DNA of 64,000 nucleotides, taken from CAZVWH01 sp964631175 (lineage in GTDB: Bacteria; Planctomycetota; Phycisphaerae; Sedimentisphaerales; Anaerobacaceae). The translations under genes were made by a program, and so were the position numbers. Under the pieces are notes generated by a model. That model worked only from the letters and a program-made list of their open reading frames with translations. It was not told the DNA's origin and did not search any database. Position 1 is the stretch's first letter; every line of letters begins with the position of its first letter. Below are positions 17,118 to 25,190 of this stretch, piece by piece. The DNA is taken from positions 4,576 to 68,575 of the forward strand of contig CAZVWH010000003.1 in the NCBI GenBank assembly GCA_964631175.1, in the 5' to 3' direction.

Positions 17118-18027
17118 CCTTATCTGCCATGCGGTGCTCGTCGCTGGCTAAAACTAAGCCGTTTCCGTCATAGTTCGGCACCCATAAGCGGTAACCGCTT
17201 TTCAAGTCAGAGCTATTTTGATCCATTATAGCGATGATATCGAAAGGTTCGCTTAAATTATTCGAGCCGGCGTAAATGCCATTGCCCCGTCCCAGTTTTA
17301 CAGGTAAGGTCTTAACGCCATCGGTTATCACCAGCTCCCCATACGGCCCCCAGCCGTTTGGGTCCACGAAATAGACATCTTCAATTTTTATCAGCCGAGA
17401 CTGGTAATATTCACAGCCGATTTGCCGATTGGGATCAAAAATGGAATTGTCATTGTCGTCTTTTAGCTCATCGAGCGTAACAAGCTCCGGCTGGGGTATT
17501 CCAACACCGCGCTCTAACAGCTCAATTGTAAAATCGTGGTCGGGATTATTGCTATGCTGCTCGTTTATGTTTGTTTTGCCTTTGTAAGATAGGTAGTAGC
17601 CGGTTACACGTATTCTATCTCCCGGACAGAACTGAGCGCTGTTAATGCGAGAAAGCTCTGCAATGAACTCTTCGTTCGTATAGCCTCCGTCCAGTGCGAT
17701 CCAGGGCAGATTGTTATATAATTGTCCCATCCAGACGGCTGTGCCTGCATGGTCGTCACCTTCACCCTGAAAAAAGAATTGCCATTCTCCACTGATGTTA
17801 TATATCTGCGTTATAGTGTCGTCCGGTGTCGGATTCAGCAAATCAGCAGGATTGTGCAGCAAAATCCCTTCAAGGATAACTTTCTCGGTCGCGTTATATG
17901 TTTGTTCGCCATCGGCATTTACGGCTTGAAACTCTGAATGGGTTACTTCGGTGACCGTAGGCTGTGCCTTGACAATACCGCCAAATGACAAGGTTAAAAC
18001 TGCTGTTAAAACGACCAGTTCTTTCAT
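17095..18027 (-). CDS. Secreted protein of unknown function
   Basis: A 310-residue protein from ATG 18027, chosen because GGAGGAAAAAGTC lies directly upstream; the longer frame adds an unlikely N-terminus. It has a signal peptide (MKELVVLTAVLTLSFGGIVKA). The mature part has beta-rich segments such as GDRIRVTGYYLSYKGKTN and YYQSRLIKIEDVYFVDPNG with GELVITDGVKTLPVKLGRG, a pattern like two OB-fold units of secreted nuclease-associated proteins, but I cannot assign a function. The last residues are encoded by a hairpin repeat. Confidence 0.6.
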   Translation of the reverse strand: MKELVVLTAVLTLSFGGIVKAQPTVTEVTHSEFQAVNADGEQTYNATEKVILEGILLHNPADLLNPTPDDTITQIYNISGEWQFFFQGEGDDHAGTAVWMGQLYNNLPWIALDGGYTNEEFIAELSRINSAQFCPGDRIRVTGYYLSYKGKTNINEQHSNNPDHDFTIELLERGVGIPQPELVTLDELKDDNDNSIFDPNRQIGCEYYQSRLIKIEDVYFVDPNGWGPYGELVITDGVKTLPVKLGRGNGIYAGSNNLSEPFDIIAIMDQNSSDLKSGYRLWVPNYDGNGLVLASDEHRMADKEQPSPQG

Positions 18028-18212
18028 GACTTTTTCCTCCAAAATAAAATTAAGATGAACATTACAATAGCGCATACGATTAACAAAATAGTGCTACTGT
18101 GCATAAAAATATGATAATTGTGTTACTGGGTCAAGAAAAAAATTGACAGGAAGTAATAAATTTTCTAAATATGTCAGCTCGTTAATCGAAAATAGATTTT
18201 AAGGAAGAATAT

Positions 18213-18563
18213 ATGGCATCATCGGAAAAAGTTCTGGTCATAGACCTAAAGCAAAGTCCGGAATATCAAAAGCTTCTGGATAGCCAGTCACAAACCTGTG
18301 GAATGCGCTCGGGCAGAGTCTATCTGCAGCCAGGCCAGAATTGCGGCGAGCACAGCACTAAAAACCATGAGGAATTGCTTGTCTTCCTTTCCGGCCAGGG
18401 CACATTGCTCATCGGCCAGGAAAGAAGTTTCCAGGTCGGCCAGGGCAGGGTTTGCTATATACCGCCAAATACCGTCCACGATGTTAAAAACGGTGGTGCT
18501 GAACCGCTGATTTACATTTATTGTGTCGCGCCGGCTGGTGGTGCAAAAGAATCGTCGGAATAG
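18213..18563 (+). CDS. Cupin-domain protein
   Basis: A 116-residue small beta-barrel. The cupin motif 1 appears as GQNCGEHSTKNHEELLVFLSG (His and Glu metal ligands at about 46-53), and motif 2 as CYIPPNTVHDVKNGG. AAGGAAG precedes the ATG. The next gene, 36 bases on, encodes an alpha-glucan phosphorylase, so a link with sugar metabolism is possible, but the substrate cannot be read from sequence. Confidence 0.82.
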   Translation: MASSEKVLVIDLKQSPEYQKLLDSQSQTCGMRSGRVYLQPGQNCGEHSTKNHEELLVFLSGQGTLLIGQERSFQVGQGRVCYIPPNTVHDVKNGGAEPLIYIYCVAPAGGAKESSE

Positions 18564-18598
18564 ACATATTATAGATTGAGCAGATTAGGTTTATAGCG

Positions 18599-20320
18599 AT
18601 GACAGAAGACAGAAAAATTGCCTATTTTACAATGGAAATAGGCTTAGATCCGCGTATGCCAACCTATAGCGGCGGCCTTGGCATATTGGCGGCTGATACT
18701 ATACGCTCGTCCGCTGATATGCGAGTACCGACAGTTTGCGTAACTCTGCTTGCCAGAAAGGGCTATTTCCATCAGAAGCTGGCTTCGGACGGCAGCCAAA
18801 GCGAACAGCAGGAAAACTGGAATGTCAGCAACTTCCTGAAGCCGCTGAATAACAGAATCTCTATTGTTCTGGAAGGACGGAATGTTCAGGTGCGGGCCTG
18901 GCAATACCGGGTGTCCGGCATCTCCGGTTCTGAAGTACCGGTTTTTTTCCTGGATACCGACCTGCAGGAAAACAGCCCCTACGACAGACAGTTGTGTCAC
19001 TATCTATACGGAGGCGACCTACGTTATCGACTATGCCAGGAAGTAATATTAGGTATCGGCGGCGTCCGAATGTTACGTAGTCTGGGTTATCAGAACATAG
19101 CGAGATTCCACATGAACGAGGGACACGCTGCTATGCTGGCTCTGGAATTGCTGACCGAAGAGATAGAAAAAACCGGCAGCGATTCGATTTCCGCTGACCT
19201 TATCGAGGCGGTCAGGGCAAAATGTGTTTTTACTACTCATACTCCAGTTCCAGCCGGTCAAGATAAGTATCCGATGAATTTAGTGCGTCAGGTCCTCGGT
19301 GAGCACAAAGTCCTGGAGCTGGAAAACGAACTCTGCTGCGAGCCGGGTGTGCTGAATATGACTTATCTGGGCCTGCATCTAAGTCACTATATAAATGGAG
19401 TCTCCAGGGAGCACGGAAAAGTTTCCAGCCAGATGTTTGGTTCTTACGTGGTTGATTCCATCACCAACGGCGTACACGCTGCTACATGGGTATCAAAGCC
19501 GTTCGCTGATGTCCTTAATAGACATATACCGAACTGGCGCGAGAACAATTTCAGTCTTCGATACGCATTGAACCTGCCCGAAAACGAAATATGGGACGCG
19601 CATATCCAGTCAAAACAAAAACTGCTCGAATACATTAAGCGGCAAACCAATACAGTAATGGATTTGGATGTCTTTACCATCGGCTTTGCGCGACGTGCTG
19701 CCGCTTACAAAAGAGCAGACTTGTTATTTTATGATATTGACAGACTAAAAAATATAGCCTCAAAAGCCGGCAGATTCCAGTTGGTATTCGCAGGTAAAGC
19801 CCATCCTAAAGACCAGGATGGTAAGAAAATTATCAAAAAACTGTTTCAAGCCCAGCAGCATCTGCAGCCGGATATAAAACTTGTGTATCTGCCAAACTAT
19901 AATATGGAATCGGCAAAAATTCTTATACCGGGAGTGGACCTCTGGCTCAATACTCCGCAGCCGCCTCACGAGGCCTCCGGAACGAGCGGTATGAAGGCGG
20001 CTCTTAACGCTGTGCCCTCATTTAGCGTTTTGGACGGCTGGTGGGTCGAAGGATGCGTTGAAGGTCTGACCGGCTGGGCTATAGCTGGATCGAATTCAAC
20101 GGTCTCAGACGAGCCGAGTAGCGAAGACCAGAATTCTAAAAATAGCGCAAAAGATGCGCAGGCCCTCTACAACAAACTCGAAAACGTAATTGTTCCGATG
20201 TTCTACAACCAAAAACAAGCCTATCTGGGTATTATGATCAACGCATTGGCATTAAACGGCTCATTTTTTAACACCCAGAGAATGCTTGAAGAATACATAC
20301 TAAAGGCCTATTTTCTGTAG
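18599..20320 (+). CDS. glgP: Alpha-glucan (glycogen) phosphorylase, short form
   Basis: A 573-residue GT35 enzyme that releases glucose-1-phosphate from glycogen or maltodextrin using pyridoxal phosphate. Visible landmarks are PTYSGGLGILAADTIRS near residue 22, HMNEGHAAMLALELL near 174, TTHTPVPAGQDKY near 219, KRADLLFYD near 370 and EASGTSGMKAALN with the PLP-binding Lys at 466. The family's short form lacks the large regulatory N-terminus of animal enzymes, so constitutive activity is expected. It follows the cupin gene and precedes a candidate small RNA; no other glycogen gene is nearby. Confidence 0.9.
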   Translation: MTEDRKIAYFTMEIGLDPRMPTYSGGLGILAADTIRSSADMRVPTVCVTLLARKGYFHQKLASDGSQSEQQENWNVSNFLKPLNNRISIVLEGRNVQVRAWQYRVSGISGSEVPVFFLDTDLQENSPYDRQLCHYLYGGDLRYRLCQEVILGIGGVRMLRSLGYQNIARFHMNEGHAAMLALELLTEEIEKTGSDSISADLIEAVRAKCVFTTHTPVPAGQDKYPMNLVRQVLGEHKVLELENELCCEPGVLNMTYLGLHLSHYINGVSREHGKVSSQMFGSYVVDSITNGVHAATWVSKPFADVLNRHIPNWRENNFSLRYALNLPENEIWDAHIQSKQKLLEYIKRQTNTVMDLDVFTIGFARRAAAYKRADLLFYDIDRLKNIASKAGRFQLVFAGKAHPKDQDGKKIIKKLFQAQQHLQPDIKLVYLPNYNMESAKILIPGVDLWLNTPQPPHEASGTSGMKAALNAVPSFSVLDGWWVEGCVEGLTGWAIAGSNSTVSDEPSSEDQNSKNSAKDAQALYNKLENVIVPMFYNQKQAYLGIMINALALNGSFFNTQRMLEEYILKAYFL

Positions 20321-20409
20321 GACATTGTAAACGAATTTTTTGTATGACCAGGGTTAATGGCGATTGAAGGGAATTTGCTGATAAAATTATGCCAATCAGG
20401 AAAAAGAGC

Positions 20410-20438
20410 TTGTAAAAAGCTATCATTGTGATTATAAT
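20410..20438 (+). promoter_or_regulatory. Sigma-70-like promoter for a candidate small RNA
   Basis: TTGTAA (20410-20415) and TATAAT (20433-20438) are separated by exactly 17 bases, a near-ideal housekeeping promoter. The predicted start is near 20445, followed by a transcript of about 130 bases that ends at the terminator at 20541-20576. Confidence 0.6.
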
Positions 20439-20444
20439 AAGTAA

Positions 20445-20576
20445 TATAAAAGGATGTTCTTTTCTTCTATATCTTGGTTTTGGTAAGACAGCATAAATTT
20501 ATAAGTTCGCTCTAAATTGTTTATGGAAAGCTGTCTTACAAAGACCGGAACTTCTACGAAGTTTCGGTCTTTTTTT
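20445..20576 (+). ncRNA. Candidate small non-coding RNA or terminated leader
   Basis: Between a good promoter and a good terminator lies about 130 bases with no start codon plus ribosome site. GTAAGACAGC (20483-20492) is the exact reverse complement of GCTGTCTTAC (20530-20539), giving a 10-base stem with a 37-base loop immediately before the terminator stem. It could be an sRNA, or an attenuated leader of the DUF1573 gene that starts 118 bases later. I do not recognise an Rfam family. Confidence 0.45.
20541..20576 (+). terminator. Intrinsic terminator
   Basis: Stem AAGACCGGAACTTC (20541-20554) pairs with GAAGTTTCGGTCTT (20558-20571) through a 3-base loop with one G-U pair, and runs into seven or eight T. 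It ends the glycogen phosphorylase transcript or the candidate small RNA. Confidence 0.88.
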
Positions 20577-20694
20577 ATACATTTGACATATAACAGTTAT
20601 GGTGTATTTTGTTATAAGTTAACTTTTGCGTTACGTTTTCTTTGCCGATAATACTAAAAAGATGACGATTGTCAGTTAAATAGGAGAAGTAAAT

Positions 20695-21777
20695 ATGAAA
20701 GGTAATTATTTGATATTAGTTGTTGTTATTGTCTGTTTTTCTTTGCTGACGCAGATTGCCTGTCAGCAGCACGCCAAGGTGCCGGCAGAGCCTAATGCTG
20801 TTTTGACAGCGCCCGAGCCGGCAGCCGAACCGGAAAAAGTCGAAGCCAAAAAGCAGGCCGTCGAGACAGGTCCAAGGATCACCTTTGAAAAGACAGTTCA
20901 GGACTTCGGCGAAGTTGGGCCCAGATCAAAGAAGACCTGCGAGTTTAAATTTACAAATACCGGAGACAGCCTGTTGAAAATTACGAAGGTCGAAGCCTGT
21001 TGCGGCGCCACCGCTCGATTAGACATAATGCAGTATGAGCCGAACGAGAGCGGTACTATAAAGGTGCAGTATAATGCAAGTACGGTAGCGGTCATGGTGA
21101 CTCGGCAATTACATGTTGTCAGCAACGATATGACAAATCCCAGAGCGGCGCTAACCATAAAAGCCAAGGTTGTGCCCAAAACCAGCTTCGAGCCGCGAGG
21201 GGGGCTGAGGTTCCTCCTGAAGGATGAAAAATTGAGCTGTCCGGAGATTACTATTACCAGCCTTGACGGCAAGACGTTTGCAATAAAGGATGTCAAATCG
21301 ACCGGAAATTGTATAACTATCGATTACGATCCGAACGAGCAAGCAACGAAATTCACTCTACAGCCTCAGATAAACATGGAAAATCTGCAGCGAAGACCGA
21401 CCGGCATTGTCAGTATAAGCCTGACTCATCCTGAGGGCGAGACTGTTAGGATTCCTTTTACAGCGCTGTCGAGATTTCAGATAAATCCGCCGCAGCTTAT
21501 CGCTTTCAACGCTGAGCCGGGACAGCCTATAACCAGAAAAATCTGGGTGATAAATAACTACGGCGAGAATTTCGAGATTGAATCTACATCGTCGGAAAAT
21601 GGTATCATAAAGGTAATGAACCAGGATCCAGTTCGTAACGGCTATCAGTTTATGCTGGAGATAATGCCACCCGCAGACGAAGGTAAAACAAGGTTCACGG
21701 ATGTATTTTTGGTGAACATAAAAGGAGGAGAAACACTGAAAGTAAGCTGTCGTGGATTTTATTCGAGAAGGAAGTAA
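20695..21777 (+). CDS. DUF1573 domain lipoprotein
   Basis: A 360-residue lipoprotein: signal peptide with Cys in LTQIACQQ (about residue 23), a Pro/Glu/Ala-rich linker, then a DUF1573 Ig-like domain. The diagnostic stretch is DFGEVGPRSKKTCEFKFTNT followed by LLKITKVEACCGAT; the CCG cysteines are typical. Two further beta-sandwich regions follow (about 180-260 and 270-358). DUF1573 proteins are abundant in planctomycetes and Bacteroidetes and are of unknown role. AGGAG precedes the ATG. The multihaem cytochrome gene follows after a repeat-filled spacer. Confidence 0.85.
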   Translation: MKGNYLILVVVIVCFSLLTQIACQQHAKVPAEPNAVLTAPEPAAEPEKVEAKKQAVETGPRITFEKTVQDFGEVGPRSKKTCEFKFTNTGDSLLKITKVEACCGATARLDIMQYEPNESGTIKVQYNASTVAVMVTRQLHVVSNDMTNPRAALTIKAKVVPKTSFEPRGGLRFLLKDEKLSCPEITITSLDGKTFAIKDVKSTGNCITIDYDPNEQATKFTLQPQINMENLQRRPTGIVSISLTHPEGETVRIPFTALSRFQINPPQLIAFNAEPGQPITRKIWVINNYGENFEIESTSSENGIIKVMNQDPVRNGYQFMLEIMPPADEGKTRFTDVFLVNIKGGETLKVSCRGFYSRRK

Positions 21778-21789
21778 ACGCAGCGCACC

Positions 21790-21905
21790 GACCGTGAGAA
21801 AAATCCCACGATAAATCCCAGTTGTGAACCCCACAGTGCCATAAGGTGCGCAGCATGCCTTGCGGCACATCTTAACGATAAACTGCGGTGCTAAATATTA
21901 TTTGT
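21790..21905. repeat. Degenerate GCTAAATATT hairpins and a GCGCAGCATGCC module
   Basis: The spacer holds decayed hairpin arms (AATCCCACGATAAATCCCA at 21801-21820; AACGATAAACTGCGGTGCTAAATATT-type end at about 21873-21900) around a module TGCGCAGCATGCCTTGCGGCAC (two overlapping words at 21847-21867) related to one in the DUF362 insertion (about 3836-3858). The next stretch, 21921-21960, has TTGCGTAGCCGTTTCGGCGG, a word also seen at 24660-24712. Confidence 0.55.
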
Positions 21906-21974
21906 ATTTTGTCCCCCAGTTTCCTCGCCTTTGCGTAGCCGTTTCGGCGGAGCGAGGTGGGGGGTTTTAATTCT

Positions 21975-23336
21975 ATGAAACGATTTGTAGTTTGCATTTG
22001 TGTATTGATGCTTTCAGTTTCTTGCGTGCCGGATAGACAGCCGAAGCTGCCGGAGAAGCTGGCTCTGGAAACTAATGAATTCGTGATTTTTCTGACCGGC
22101 TATGAGCTTGGAGCGTTAAAGCCATGCGGATGCAGCGGAGGACAGCTCGGCGGACTCGATAGACGCTGGGCCGTGCTGAATAGCGTGCCTGAACAAAGAA
22201 AATTGACTATCGACGTCGGCTCGTTTGTAGAAAGCAACAGCGAGCAGGACCTAATCAAGTTCAACATAATAATACAGGCTCTCGGACTGCTCGACTACGA
22301 TTTAGCTAATCTGACACAAACAGATATCGAGATAGCTGATAATCTTGGGCTGCTGGACTATATCGGCTCGGTGTTTAATGTCATAAGTGCTCAGCAACCT
22401 GCTGATGCAAATGTGCCGGCGATGTTTACAAAACAATTATCGCTGCAAGATAAAACAGTAGCTGTCAGAGTCGCGGCCTTCGATGCAAGGTCCCGTCGTT
22501 TCGAGCAGATCGGAGGTGTTTTCCCACCTCAGCCCGGCGTACAAACTTTTAATATCCTTATCCTGAACCATTGCGATTCTGAGGTTATTAATTCTATTAC
22601 CGAAATGGCATCCAATGTGGATTGTCTCGTTTGCCCGTCGGATTCAGATGAGCCGATGGTGTTTAGCAATCCTAATGATAGGCCTTTGGCTTTCTCGGTG
22701 GGTCGCTTCGGTAGATATGTGTGTCGATTGAACATTAAAGCTGGGTTCTCGCAAGGCGTGAGCTCTGCTGGGCAGGAAAGGTTAGAACTAAGTTTTCACT
22801 CTATACCGGTTGTGGAAAATCTTAAGCAGGGTCCGTCTCTCGTTCGATTATATAAGGACTACCAGCATCTTGTTAAAGAATCCCATCTCTTGGATAAATT
22901 TCCGCGTTTTGCTTTACAGAGCGGTTTAAAATATGAAGGTTCAAAATCCTGTAATAAGCAGGGCTGTCACGAGTACGAATACAAGAAATGGAGGAAGAAT
23001 CCTCACGCTCAGGCTTATAAGACGCTCGTGGAGGTCGGCTCTCAGTACGACCCGGAGTGCGTTGTATGCCACGTCGTGGGAATGGATTACGAGAGCGGTT
23101 TTATCTCAGAAGCCAAAACCGGTCATTTGAAAGATGTAGGCTGCGAAAACTGCCATGGTCCCGGCTCGCAACATAATCGGACGGAGGGATTAGCCAAGAC
23201 CACGGAGCCAAAGACGGATTGTCTTTTTTGCCATACGCCCGAAAAAAGCGCCGAATACGCGGGGAATGAGCAGCAATATTTGGAAAAAATCCGGCATTGG
23301 AAGGAACCAAATACTGCGGGCAATGTCCAACAATAA
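21975..23336 (+). CDS. Multihaem c-type cytochrome lipoprotein with phosphoesterase-like N-terminal half
   Basis: A 453-residue lipoprotein from ATG 21975 (MKRFVVCICVLMLSVSC, lipobox Cys17). The N-terminal half contains LKPCGCSGGQLGGLDRR and LTIDVGSFVES, resembling UshA/metallophosphatase-like domains that have lost most metal ligands. The C-terminal 150 residues hold haem sites CNKQGCH (a CX4CH form), CVVCH, CENCH and CLFCH, the cytochrome c554-like arrangement. It would sit on the outer face of the inner membrane or the inner face of the outer membrane and carry electrons. It follows the DUF1573 lipoprotein, and the two may work together. Confidence 0.82.
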   Translation: MKRFVVCICVLMLSVSCVPDRQPKLPEKLALETNEFVIFLTGYELGALKPCGCSGGQLGGLDRRWAVLNSVPEQRKLTIDVGSFVESNSEQDLIKFNIIIQALGLLDYDLANLTQTDIEIADNLGLLDYIGSVFNVISAQQPADANVPAMFTKQLSLQDKTVAVRVAAFDARSRRFEQIGGVFPPQPGVQTFNILILNHCDSEVINSITEMASNVDCLVCPSDSDEPMVFSNPNDRPLAFSVGRFGRYVCRLNIKAGFSQGVSSAGQERLELSFHSIPVVENLKQGPSLVRLYKDYQHLVKESHLLDKFPRFALQSGLKYEGSKSCNKQGCHEYEYKKWRKNPHAQAYKTLVEVGSQYDPECVVCHVVGMDYESGFISEAKTGHLKDVGCENCHGPGSQHNRTEGLAKTTEPKTDCLFCHTPEKSAEYAGNEQQYLEKIRHWKEPNTAGNVQQ

Positions 23337-23400
23337 AGGAAAAACTACGCGATAAAGCCGACTTGAGCTCCATTGACCCGGTAAGTCTGCCCGGCAAAGA

Positions 23401-23431
23401 AATATTTAGCCCCCCCAATTTATTGGGGCGG
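23401..23431. repeat. GCTAAATATT-family hairpin upstream of the GspC-like gene
   Basis: AATATTTAGC, then CCCCCCAATTTATTGGGGCG: the same constant flank and an AT-rich loop as the copy at 17053, in the opposite orientation, 22 bases before the ATG of the next gene. Confidence 0.72.
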
Positions 23432-23453
23432 TCATGCTCCTTCGGAGAAGGAT

Positions 23454-24416
23454 ATGATAAAGACATTGCGTATAACCGGTATCTTAGCGGCGATCCTGGC
23501 AGGTATTCTTTTTGTATTTCCGGTGGTTTTTGGTGTGCAAAGTAACGAACAGGTTGAGCAGCTTCTAAGCTCGCCCAGCGTCGTCGAAAAGTTCAGCGAG
23601 AGTAAGGCCGGTAAAAAAGCAGATTTGGATTCCACTGGAGGCGGGCCGCTTGTCAAGCAGGCCAAAGCCTTTGCATTGTATTTAAATCCACCTAAGTCGA
23701 AGGCAAGCTCAGCTAACCGGCGTGATGGTTCACCGAAGCCCCGCGGGCAGGTTGAAGCCAAGTTTACAGTCGTCGGCACCAGTTTTTATGCGGCAAGGCC
23801 TGAATTGTCGATGGCAATTATTGATGAGCCGGGCAAAGGTTTACGTTGGATAAGACAATCCAGCCAAATCGGACATTTGGTTATTGAGCAGATAAAAGAC
23901 GGTATGGTCGTTGTTAAAGACGGCCAAAGGACTTTCGAGCTTGCAGTCAAGTATAGCTCTGCCCTTGGCCTGCCCGTCTCGACTCCGGCAAGTCTGGGTG
24001 AGACGCTCAGTCGAGTAGAAAAAAGTACTTTTGCCAAAGACTCATCATCAAGCCGTATCCGAAAGCCGAGTAAAATACCCGCTTCACACTCCATAAATAG
24101 TTCTAAGGGCAAAATTACAGCAAACAAGTCTTCCACAGACAAGTTAAATGGTGAACAAAGTGCCGCACTGGAAAAACTTATCGGTAGATTGAAAAACCTG
24201 CAAAAAGATTATACATCCGATAAAATCGACTTAAACGAGCCTAACCTTGAAGATGAGGACGAGCTAAGCCTTTCCGACTCACCAGACGAATTAGAAAAAC
24301 AGGACGAGCAATACAAAGAAATCATTTCCGATTTTCAAACAGAGCAGGTAAGTGAGGAAGAAGCAGAGAGTTTAGGGGATTTGGGCGAAGAATTAAATGA
24401 AGGCGAAGAAGAATAG
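23454..24416 (+). CDS. GspC/PilP-like inner-membrane protein (putative)
   Basis: A 320-residue protein with one N-terminal transmembrane segment (LRITGILAAILAGILFVFPVVFG) and a periplasmic region. Residues about 100-160 (FTVVGTSFYAARPELSMAII, LRWIRQSSQIGHLVIEQIKDG, VVVKDGQRTFEL) match the homology-region fold of GspC and PilP, which links the inner-membrane platform to the secretin. The C-terminal third is low-complexity and very acidic. GGAGAAGGAT precedes the ATG. Its position 770 bases before gspD supports a secretion role, but the long repeat-rich gap may mean a separate promoter. Confidence 0.6.
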   Translation: MIKTLRITGILAAILAGILFVFPVVFGVQSNEQVEQLLSSPSVVEKFSESKAGKKADLDSTGGGPLVKQAKAFALYLNPPKSKASSANRRDGSPKPRGQVEAKFTVVGTSFYAARPELSMAIIDEPGKGLRWIRQSSQIGHLVIEQIKDGMVVVKDGQRTFELAVKYSSALGLPVSTPASLGETLSRVEKSTFAKDSSSSRIRKPSKIPASHSINSSKGKITANKSSTDKLNGEQSAALEKLIGRLKNLQKDYTSDKIDLNEPNLEDEDELSLSDSPDELEKQDEQYKEIISDFQTEQVSEEEAESLGDLGEELNEGEEE

Positions 24417-25190
24417 GTAAAGCTGGAGAATAAGGAAAAATAAAAGTATTAACTACTTCTACTCCGCCAAAGCGTATTTTAACTTTCACTTCCAATATTT
24501 ATAAGCTCACGCCTGGTACCAACATTACAAATTTGTGCCCTGCTGCAGGATAAACCGCCGACCTTGCTCCGCCGAAGCCTGCCTTCGCCGAAGTTCATCC
24601 TTCGCAGTTCCAGCCTTCACAGCCGCTACGGCGGAGAAAACAGCACTGCTACGGAGAATAGACGGCTACGCGCAGGCAGGCGGCTACGCAAAGGCGAGTA
24701 AATTGGTGCGTTAAATATAATCTATATCTTGTCTTATAATAAAACCCAATATACGGACAAAGTGCAATTTATTTTGTATGAACCAATAAGCTCGGACCTA
24801 TAAATATTGGGCCATTCAACGTGCTAAAAATTACCTACTTTTCAGTACTAATAATGGTGTTTTTTGTCTGAAAGTGGGAACTTTTAAGCGTTTTCTATGT
24901 CTGATTAGATAGTTATTCTCGATACTCGACGCCGGACACTTGATATTTGTGAAAAAAAGCGGTTTTAAGCATAGAGTGTCGGTCAGCAGATTGATTGAAT
25001 TGACATAATAGCTGTTTGGTTGGATTTTCATCTTTCAAGGATTTCTTAGGTGGAGGTGCTTGCTCATCGTAATTTGTCTTTAGTAGTAGATGCGACGGAG
25101 AAAAGAAGGGGGGTTGCAAACCGCCGAATGAAGGGGGAATTTGCTCTTCGTAGTAGCTACCGCTAAGAAGGATAGGAATAGGAGTAATTT
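24417..25190. other. Long gene-free region upstream of gspD
   Basis: About 770 bases without a convincing gene. 24555-24715 is a patchwork of the words CTCCGCCGAAGCC, CTTCGCCGAAG, GGCTACGC and CTACGGCGGAG, which form several overlapping palindromes. 24915-24945 has the word GATACTCGACGCCGGACAC seen in related form at 42296-42322. The rest is AT-rich and may hold the gspD promoter. A ribosome site AGGAATAGGAG lies just before the ATG at 25191. Confidence 0.5.
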
